Assembly: GCF_001039355.2 (NCBI RefSeq)
Contig: NW_019773773.1
Coordinates: 1 to 50,787 of the forward strand
Direction of reading: 5' to 3'
From: Lingula anatina
Taxonomy: Eukaryota; Brachiopoda; Lingulata; Lingulida; Lingulidae
Length of the DNA: 50,787 nucleotides
The notes below the pieces were generated by a model. That model was not told the origin of the DNA and made no database searches. It was given only the letters and a program-made list of their open reading frames with translations. Shown one piece after another: positions 35,259-46,100 of the stretch. How positions within the stretch are numbered: position 1 is the first letter of the stretch; every line of letters begins with the position of its first letter. A program made the position numbers and the translations under genes.

Positions 35259-35454
35259 GTAAAAGAACTGTACCACATTCTATGTCTAAGTCAGCCTAAT
35301 TATCATCAACCTTGAATCATGCAGCAGGTGCCAGATCCACCATGATATTGTTGAAAACACAGTGCCTTTGACAACAGCCACTATAAAACAGAAACCATTA
35401 CGTTTATGACTGAGAATCAGCCAAGATAATTCTGTGGTGGGAAAGGCAAAATGT
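35259..35454 (+). other. Candidate non-coding 5' exon of the channel gene
   Basis: Bounded by an acceptor (GCTTTCAG) and a perfect donor (GTAAGT at 35455). It contains short upstream ATGs that stop quickly, and an in-frame TGA relative to the next exon, which argues that translation starts downstream at 35810. Confidence 0.3.
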
Positions 35455-35809
35455 GTAAGTACTGTGAAATTGTTACTGTGTACATGTAGAATTAGTATTA
35501 TCAGCAACCTTGAGATACAGATACCAAAAAGATAGCATTCATCAGGAGTCATGATGATAATTGAAATTCTGAACAAAAGATTAAAAAAACCTATTAGTAT
35601 AATTGTTATTATTATTAGTTATAACAGACCGTAATAAAAATCCTTATTTAAGTTGGCCCCTTTCCCAGGAAAAGATTTTATAATTCTTACTTTATTACTT
35701 ATTTAAGAATCTCTTATTTTACAGCTCCAGTAAAACAGTTGTAAGCAAAACACTGGAACACCATGCTAAATTAGCTTGTGCTGACAAGAAAAATAGGAAA
35801 GAAGAAAGC

Positions 35810-37176
35810 ATGGAAACAACCAAACATGATGATAGTGAAGATAGCATGGAGAATAAAACTGATGATAAACTGCCACTGAATCATAGAACAAATATGTGTG
35901 AATCTCCAGCGGAGGAGACAGAATACCAGAAGGCTGGTTCTATTCATCTTCACAAGAATTCATCTAAGGAGAAATTTGATTTGCTTGGCTTGTTGTCTCC
36001 TGCTATTCCCTTATATCCACACATGAATGGGGTAAGGATGAATGTAGTAGTACACACAAAAAGTCTTTTACACAGAAAAAGCAATTGAAAAATTTTCTGA
36101 GGTGTTTTTAAACCAAGTTTTTCATAACATGGATTCCTTGCATTTTTACTTAACATGAACAGGACAAAACATGAAAACTGCAGCATATATATTTTTTACT
36201 ATTTTTAATGGTGTGCTCTTGGTATTTTATTTGAACAGACAGACAGCATTTCACAGCAGTTTGAACAGTTAAGTGGCAAAGACAAGAATCTCATTTTGGT
36301 GGCTGCACATGTGGATGATGCCTTGAGGGGAAGGTAATAGAGATTGAGTACTATTCAGAATGGTCAGTTGAGGATTTTCACCTTTTGCAGAAATATAATT
36401 TTTAAAAATGTGCATGGTACGTAGGAACTGTGCAGCAGTGGGTGCAGGATGCCTTTTCAGTTTCATGGCTAAGCTAAGAGGGGTTTTACTCAATGATTGC
36501 ATTGCCTTATATCATGTTTAATTCAGTTGCTATAGAGTTAGGAAATACACAGTTCAACAAACTGAAGTGTTGAATTAATTCTCCCAACAGTGTGCAATTC
36601 TATTCATTTATTTATGCCTCTACCAATGTTATGGATCCAAATTTTTCATTCCAGTGCAAGTTAAAATGGTAATTCATTTTTATTAACATTTTTGAAAGAC
36701 ATGGTCAGGGGGTGTATGAACAGTAGCTTTGCAGGCAGCACACTTTCAGAGTTTTGGTTATATGTTTAGAATATTATCTTTATTTCAGAGGTGCTTATGG
36801 GAAGGCGAGAGCCATTTTTAAACTAAAATGGCAGCGACGGTGAGTTAATAAGTGCATAGCTGTTCACTTTGGAATGATTTTATTAAATGGACTATATGTA
36901 TATTTAAAACATATACAATACCATATTAGCCCATAAAGAGAGAGTCAAGATGTACTGAAAAATAAAATGTTTCGTATGGAGAAGATTTTCCTCTTTGGGC
37001 TCCACACTAAATAAGTTGATGAAGGTGACAACTGCCATCAAGTATGTTTGTTCATATTTCAGGTGTTTTGCCATCATAGACAGCAAATGGTTCAACAGAG
37101 TCATGTATGCTTTCATACTTTTACACACTGCATTGGTGTTTTTTGAGCCTACACAAGCACATGTTAAACCGGGGCA
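35810..37176 (+). CDS. Channel gene: cytosolic N-terminus and repeat I S1 exons
   Basis: Exons 35810-36031 (spliced exon starts at 35725), 36239-36333, 36789-36839 and 37063-37176. The first 74 residues are hydrophilic and probably disordered. Then follow LILVAAHVDDALRGRGAYG and an S1 segment, roughly residues 130-150 (RVMYAFILLHTALVFFEP). No signal peptide is visible. An N-terminal dileucine motif, typical of lysosomal TPC sorting, may be read in DLLGLLSP near residue 60, but this is weak. Confidence 0.75.
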
Positions 37177-40100
37177 GTAAGTCGTTTTGTATTACGTATA
37201 TAATGCAAATTGCACAGTAATGGTACCAGCACAGTTAGTGACATTTTGCTGGCTTAGGACTATACTTTGCTTGTTTTATTTTATCTTTAGTGTTCACGTG
37301 CAAATCATGTTATAGAAATATTTTAAATGGCACTGTAGACATAGATTTATGTAATATCTCAGATCTTTTTTTGAAAGTGATATATATGCCTGAATTTTCT
37401 AATTTTTCTATTAAGAAAAAAAAAGTAAAAGTCTAATTGTGCATGAAGCAATCAGTTTGTTTTTCAATGTTATAATGTGCAAACATAATGGTTCCAATGT
37501 GTCTGAGAAAGTTCAATTAATACTACATGTATATCATCATGCATGCCTTGTTGATTTATGGCTTCGTCTTAAATGTGGAATACTATCTGTATATTTGCCA
37601 TCTTTGCTCTCTGTTTTTTCTAAATGGAATTTTGAGGACATGGATATCTTATTGGCATATGCTAATTATTTATGATTTGATGAATTATTTTATAGTCTGC
37701 AATAAAATAAAAGGTGCATGTTGTGAATTTGTATATTTTTATATAAAATCTGCTTTCTTCCAAAAGGGTACACTGGGTGGTTTTTGTCTTGGAGTTGCTC
37801 TGCCTCTTCATGTACTCCATTGACATTGTACTTCATCTCCATTACTTCACCTTCAAGACATTTTGGACCTGGTCGATAGAAGAAACCAAGTGGACCAGGT
37901 ATGATTAAAAGAAGGGTATGCTAGAAGATTTAAAATGATGAAAAAAGGACATTAAGGATTTAACCTGATAACTTTGAAACATTTTGGCCATTTTTTCACC
38001 TATTGTATTTTATAGCACTGTCAACTCCCAGTAGAAAGAGGATTGTACCATCAGTACTGAATGTTGAAAAAAATCCTGGACATTTCAACAATTATCTTTG
38101 ATTCAGCATTGTATATCCAAAACTATTGAGAAAGTGACAAACTGTAAACCCTTTCTTAAGTTGTCACCTTTTTTTGATATATTATTTCAGGGTGGAATTC
38201 ATCTTTCTTTTGATGTTTGTGATAGATTTTGTCATTTTGGTGCTGCAGCATTTCATGCCACACCTGGTGAGTTTTTTAACATATCATGGAGTTACATTTA
38301 TGTGTGTCTAATAGCATATGAAACTGTTATGTTTCACTCTTGTAACAAGATGCTCTTGGAACAAGAGTGAAACCTTCATGTAGCTGCATGTTTATTAAAT
38401 ATTTTGTTAGATATTTTGAGATTATTATTGCTAAAACATTACTAGATAGAAAATCTTGAAACCATGAACAGTCTGATAGATAAATAAGATTAAACTTGAA
38501 ATTATTGATTAAGTAATCAAAATTATAACTCATATGTTTGATTAAATAGGTAAACTTTGGCTTGACCAAGATTTTTTGGTAATTATGTAATTATAAACAA
38601 ATTTTGTGGGGTTGCAAGGATGCAACGTGAATGTAGGCATATCCTGGTTTCATTGGTACAATGAGGTTATTGTCTGAAATAGATGTATATAAAAAAATTA
38701 TTTTTATAATAACATAGAATAATTTGAAATGCTTGAAGAAAGTTGAAAAAATATGGAAACATGTTGTATATTAGTAAAAATAAGTTACTCTATACAAGCA
38801 AGTATAAAGGAGAAAATTTCTTTTTAGTGCATTAACATTGCGTCACTATATAATTTTCTGTTCAAAACATTGATTTTGATAAGTTGAAAAAACTTTGTTG
38901 ATTTAAATTATAACTACAATGTCACGAGTTATTTCTTTTTCAGCATTGGGTTCAGCCATTCAGATGTTTGAGACTGGCAGCCATATTGTGCAAGTCAAAG
39001 AATGTGTCCCACATATTTGATGTGTGTTTGTCCATTATTTATAAGTTAGGAAAGGTACAGATACATCGTGTCTTTTAAGATTTTTGGCTTTCAAATAATT
39101 TGTCAAACCAGTAGAGATAGTAAAACCATAGAAAAAGTGGGACTCGCTTGAAGGTATAGAAATGAGAAACTTAATATTTCTGTATTTTTGTTCTGCATGC
39201 TATTTAATAATGTATACAAACAGTAATGATATAACAGTCTACTGCTACTACATGAAAATGACGATGAAATAACTTTTAAATTAGATAATTTAATAAAATA
39301 AAAATAACACTTTATAGATGTTGGTTAAATCAAATCCCTTTTCTATGTACAGACACTGCTGTGTTATCACACCAGTAGACAGTTGGTAATTAACTTTTAG
39401 CTAATTATTATTGTATAGAGTGATCTTGGACTGGGTTCCAACAGATTTAGATCAATCCATCTGGATCGACCTAACTCCCTGGGGGTTCAAGCTATGGTTA
39501 GATTGGGATGAAATTTATACCATTAAATATGTTTCAAATGTAGATGAGAATAATTTAATTTATTGTTGTACCATATTCTTCCAGGTGTTTTTCATAATCT
39601 TCATCTTTATTGGAATATTCTCAGCAGTGGGTGTCCATGTTTTCTCCCAAAGCTATCACTGTTTATCAACAAATTCCAGTATTTCAACAAATGAATCTAA
39701 TTCTAATGGCAGCAGATGTGTGGAGGATGCATCTAATGTCTACACAGGGTAAGCTGTTCTCATGCACAAATTACAAATTAAGGTTTCTCCATCCAGAACA
39801 GGATGAGATTTATGAACAAGGTCAATGACAAACACAGTATATAGTTTGATTGATATTTTGTCAGTATAGCTAGGGCATATGATAAAAGCTTACATATGAG
39901 TAAATAGTTTAGTACACACTGTTGATTAATACACTAGTACCATCAGAGTCTTTATGAATTTTACAGTGGATTGATCTATGTTTTTTTATGCTTAAATGTT
40001 GATATTTTTCAAACATTATGTTTATGGACAACTGTTCACCTTATGACAATTGTAAGGTAGGGCCAAATAAAGTAATCAATGTACCACATTTCATTAATAT

Positions 40101-43100
40101 TTTTATCAATTCCAGTGCTTTTGATAATATCGGTATTGCTGCACTCAGGCTTTTTGTTCTGCTAACCACCGAGAATTACCCCGTAAGTAATATTTGAAAT
40201 ATGTGATGCTTATTGTTTGTGCTCTCTTATTTATGAATTATGTTAATCAGGATTATATAACAGTTGTTGGGATCATGAAAACAATTTTGCTTTGGTTATC
40301 AGTCTTGAATTTTTCAGACAAATGAAAAAAAAAATATAATAGTATAATGATGATGTGATGATAATTTATTAGTGGAAGTAGAAAACAGTATGTTGCAAGT
40401 AACAGTAGTTATATAACTTTTTGATATGGTTATCAAACCTGAATTCTTAAAACACAGATGAAAAATTCTCAGGGTAGACCTGCATCCAATTTTAACTTAC
40501 ATGAACCTATTCCTTACTGATTTTTTTTTTTTAAATCCAGTAAGAACTGTAAACTTTCTTGATAAGAAAATACTTTGTTATAAAAATGATGTAGTTTTAT
40601 TTAAATACTTAAGATTTTTTTTAATACCAAATATAAATCCTGAAACTTCAGTTGGTAAAACAAGCTGTGTCTTGCAAGCAAGCATTTAGTATGCCATAAG
40701 TTGCAGTTTTAATTTTGTTTTGTCTACAGGATTTAATGGTGCCAGCCTATGACAAGCAGCATGCAAATTTTATCTACTTTGGTATCTATTTATATGTGGG
40801 GGTGTTCTTCTTGACAGCAATATTGCTAGCCATTGTTGTGGAAAGTTACTGGTAGGTTTGGAATAATAACTATTTGCCATACATGTTTTTCTAAGCATTG
40901 TCTTGATTAGAAAGGTCAACTAGACCCCATTCCCAGAGATTAGAACGGTCCAACTAGATCGACCTAACTCCCTGGGGGTTCACGCTAAATAGCTGTCAGC
41001 CGAGTGGGCACGAAAGTTAATTACACCCTTACAGCTTGTAGTAGGCGGGACAGACATTTAAGCCGGATTATCTGACAGTAGTCTAGTGAGACTCCCCACG
41101 GGGATAGATCGATCTAAAATCTATGGGAATCTGCCCCTAGATTCTCATAATACTGATGACTACATGTAATATGTGCATTCATTTAATTATATTCTTTGTG
41201 GAACTCATTTATATACAGCCTAGGATAAAATGTATAAATAAAAATGATACAAGGACCATTTAACCTTGGTATACATATTCATGAGACAATTTAAATCCAT
41301 TTTCAGGGCAGTAGCTAAAACACATGTAAAAAGAGAGAGAAAGAGAGAGAGGGAAGAACTGGTGAAGGCTTGGAACATTCTAGATCCACTTGGAGAGGGT
41401 GAGATTGATGTGAACGATGAAAGAATATTCACCATATTTCAGATGCTCAGGCCAAAGGTTAATAGATTTAGTTAAAATTATTATTTTTTATTTATTTAAA
41501 TTGTGACAGTTTTATTTTTCAATGTTTGAGCAAGTTTAAGACTTAGTTAGTTTCTAAATAAATTTGGTGAGGTTTAATTCTGTTCTTGAGACAAACTCTG
41601 CATACTTGTTGTTATGTCATGACATTTGTTATCAGGGAAATATTTCGAATTAGACACACAGAAATATTTTTAAAAACATGTGTTAGCACAGTTAAATGCT
41701 GTAAATTGGGTCCAAGATGATGAATTTTGATGTTTAGTATCTTAAAAATATTTCAGGATTCTGAAGAAGAAATAAGAGAGCTTATAGAGTATGTGGACCA
41801 TGACCAAAATAATGTTATTGATGTGTTCAACTGGACAACCAAACTGACTGAGGCTCTTCAAGTTCAATTTGACCAGGATGCTAATGATTCTTTGCAGGTA
41901 ATAGATGTTAAAAAACTTATTTAGTGGTAGTTCAACAGTATTTTAAGATTTGATCAGTGCCTAGTACAATGTATGAGAGATATCATTTTTTCTGGCAATT
42001 TTCAGCCACTCCCCAGGAGATGTACTGTGACTGAAAGCTTTTACTGTGATAAAGCATAGTTTGCATTTCTGATCTACACTTCAAAAGAGGTTTGCGGTAG
42101 AATCTGATTTACTTCATGATCAATCAACATAACAAACTGCATTCTTGGATATTTCAATTCTCCAAAAGGGTTAATACTTCTGGTCCTCATTAAAATTCTA
42201 GTTGGTAAGATTTTATTGTGCATTTTTAACATAACGGATCCCCTTAATTAAGAAGGTTTAAACTACAAAAATTGGCTAATCTTTCTTTGACTTTGCTATC
42301 ATTTTGAAAATGGTAGATGAGATCTTTCTTTGACTAAACTATCATTTTGAAATTGGTAGATGAGATGTGTTTCATATGTTCTTTATTCGTGCAAAATTAG
42401 TGAATTTGCTATCTTGTTATCAGTTGCAGGAAAAGACATGTGCTTCAAAGATGTCTGCAAAAGTGAAACAGTTCATAGACTCCACCATATTTACAAGAGC
42501 AATTCTCATTTTAATAGTAGTTCACAGGTAGGTTGACACTGGTAGGTGAAACCTTGCCAGCCCCCCTCCCCTTCCCAAAAAATGTTGAGTTGTAACATGG
42601 CTCTGTCAGGGGCGGATCCAAAGATATTTTATGACAGTCTTCCAAATTATCTTTGTTAATCCATCCTCCATTTTTTGACCGTCTTCCGACAGAAAATATT
42701 AGATACCCGCCAATGTAAACATGAAAATCTGACCGTCTTCCAGAACACCCAGAAGGCGCCCTAAATCCGCCCCTGTCTGTTGCCAATTGACATAATACAG
42801 TGCACATAAATTTTGCCAAATTTATGCAAGATATTTCACTCAGCATGTATAAGGTATTTTAATTAAGTGGTATTTGCCATTTGACTGCAAACCAAAAGTT
42901 ATTATTCATGCATGTTTTTATTTCAGTATTCTTTTCTGTATCAAGTGGCATGGGATGAAAGAAACAGACGAATTGATAGTTCAGGCCCTGAAGACCTGCA
43001 TCATCTCTATATTTTTTGTAAGTGTTTTAACATACATGTAGCTTTTTTCTTTGATACTTAACATACTTAAATGACCCAGATTTTGTGTAAAATTGTATTT

Positions 43101-46100
43101 TTATTGAGCAGTATGAATTATGGGTAATAAGGATCATTAAAATCTAACCCATATATGATTAATGTTAATTTTAAGTAACAGTCTTCAATTATTTCCTTTA
43201 ACAAAACCTAGTCCTTATACATGTAAGTTTAGACTCACCATGTTAGTAAATATTTTGTTTTCTTTGAAGCAGACAAATGGAATTTTTTCTCTCTCTTATT
43301 ATTACTTTTAAGACTTATTAATTTTTCCAGGTTGAAATCTTGTTAAAGCTAATAGGCATTGGCAAGCAACTGAAACAACCCCTTGAGTTCCTCGACATTA
43401 TTTTATCAGTTGTGGCCATTTTGACTAATGCATTGTGGTATTTTGTGCCGAGTGTGTTCCAAGAGGTGGACCCAATGACTTACAAAGGTGCTATGGTGGT
43501 GACATCATGTCTCGCCGTGTTTTGTAGGCTTGGGTTAAACTCCCGCCAGACAAAGAAAGCAGTTCTAATTATCATGAAGATTCATCCTGTCATGTTTGAC
43601 TTGATTGTTATGGTGGTGATCATTATGTGAGTACACATATTGCATTTTTTTTTTTTTTTTGCATTTTCACATAACATGAAATAGGTCATTCTTTGCCAAT
43701 GGATATTAAATGGATACTAAAATGCAAGCTATAGAAGCAGGCAAAATTTCTTTCTTTTTTTTGTGTGTTTACAGGTTTTTCTATGCTGTCCTTGGATTAG
43801 AAATCTTTTATGGGCAGACAGATTCCTCGGGTGCATCTGTTCAACATTATGAGTATGATTGTGGTCTAGGCTTTGAATCCCTGTGGTAAGTATTGGCCTT
43901 TCAGCTGTCAATGTTCTTAGTCACACTTAACACACTCCTCTATCACACTTACTGTCATACCTAACACATTCCTCTGTCACAACCAACACATTCCTCTGTC
44001 ACAACTAACATTTCTCTTTATGATGTCTCAAAGCATAAAGATAATGAAAGTAATATTCTTACTAAAATGTAAAAAAAAAAAATTAAACGTATCCTGTAAT
44101 TTTTTTCTTTGTTTAAGACATGTTAAGTTAAAGATGGTCTTAAAAATATGTTATGAGTTTGAGGCTAGAGGCTATGGTGGTTATTGAGAATTCTAAGTGT
44201 CACAAGAAAAATTCTGATTGATATATTTTGCACCAATCTCTAAAGAATGGTTCATTTAAGAAAAGGATTCAGAACACACTTTTGTATAAAACTGGTATAT
44301 GCCCAGCCCAGGCAATGAATTGTATAATATTCATAGAGGCCATAACATAGGAGCCCAAGTGCACTGGGCAAGGGAGACCCCACAATTATATTAAAGCCTC
44401 TTTGTAACCCCTCAAATGAAATTGAGCAAAATTGTAAATAATAACTTTTGCTTACTAGTACTCATTGCATCATGGTTTTTAGGATGATGAGTCGTATTGA
44501 ATATTTGATATATACTTTTTATCCCTTAGGCCATAACATTTAATACAGGCAACACTGGTAACATTGTTAAAATGATTAGCTAGGATAGTAGGGTTATATA
44601 AGAAAAGCAGCCTTTTTTGGCCAAATCTCAAACATCCAATATTCTTTGTGGCCTTCTTTCTTATTGTGAATGGGAAAAGTTTGTGGTACACTGGGATGGA
44701 GGAAATGTTTTGCCTTTGTAATGCCTGCATGTAATGGGTTTTGCTAAAATTGACTGAAATAACAAACATAACAAACTGGACACAACTATGAGTCTGTGGC
44801 ATTATGACATGAAATGTTGCGTTCTTTTTAAGCAGCTGTTTTTTAAAATTGATTACTGTTTTATACATAACACTATCATTACACCAAGACTTAACCTACA
44901 AATTAAATTCTTGTTCTTATTTTTCTTTACTTTAGGAACTCCATGGTGTGAGTAACAAAATTTTATGTCTTTTTTGTTGAAATATTGTGCATGAAATTAT
45001 TTCACGATTGCTGTCTGATTAGTGAGATTTTGGGCCCCTTCGATTATTTAATTCTTATTTAATCCAGCCATCTGCCATGCTGTGTTAATTGATGTGATTT
45101 CATTTCCTAAGCACATTTAGTAGTCAGTCTCTTAATCTTATCCTGCCACCTGCCAATTCACTTGCACTTCCCTGTTGACATTGCTGATATTTGCTACTGA
45201 TGCATCTGTTTCTGCTAATGATTATTTCTTCTGCTTCTCATTCTAGTAATGATTATCCAGAGCTGCCATAGAGTTAGAATATGATGATGGTGATGGTAAA
45301 GATGCATTTTCCTGCCCAAATTTGTTTCATACGTGTTTACAAAAATTATTTTCCAGGTGCTCCCTGCTGCATACTTTTCAGCTTGTAACCACCAGTAACT
45401 GGCACGACATGATGAATGATGCAATGAAGTCCACCAATGACTGGNATTATTTAATTCTTATTTAATCCAGCCATCTGCCATGCTGTGTTAATTGATGTGA
45501 TTTCATTTCCTAAGCACATTTAGTAGTCAGTCTCTTAATCTTATCCTGCCACCTGCCAATTCACTTGCACTTCCCTGTTGACATTGCTGATATTTGCTAC
45601 TGATGCATCTGTTTCTGCTAATGATTATTTCTTCTGCTTCTCATTCTAGTAATGATTATCCAGAGCTGCCATAGAGTTAGAATATGATGATGGTGATGGT
45701 AAAGATGCATTTTCCTGCCCAAATTTGTTTCATACGTGTTTACAAAAATTATTTTCCAGGTGCTCCCTGCTGCATACTTTTCAGCTTGTAACCACCAGTA
45801 ACTGGCACGACATGATGAATGATGCAATGAAGTCCACCAATGACTGGGCATCTCTGTACTTTGTGTCTGCCTTTGTGGTCATCAATCTAGTGGTCATGAA
45901 GTAAGCATTTGCAAATTAAAACACAAGTCTCTGTTTGTTAAGAAATTAGCTAAGCAGGATTGTGTAGCCTGAATTTTAGAGCTCCTTTCCTGGTCGGCCT
46001 CTTCATTTGTCCATACTTGCCCACTTGTCACATCTGAACTTCAGCAGTCTTTGATTAAAAGTAAAATGTAGCAATCATGAAACTGTTGGCTGTGTCACAT

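Noticed and set aside
42511-42846. Minus-strand frame of 111 codons
   Set aside because: It overlaps a non-coding hAT-like miniature element and a channel exon; no protein similarity.
44479-44868. Minus-strand frame of 129 codons in a channel intron
   Set aside because: No family resemblance, no splice context, no codon pattern distinct from AT-rich background.
45357-45444. Extra pore exon for a third pore or an alternative filter
   Set aside because: It is the first part of the exon at 45760-45900 within a 402-bp repeat I read as identical and that is cut by an N, so it is an assembly duplicate.
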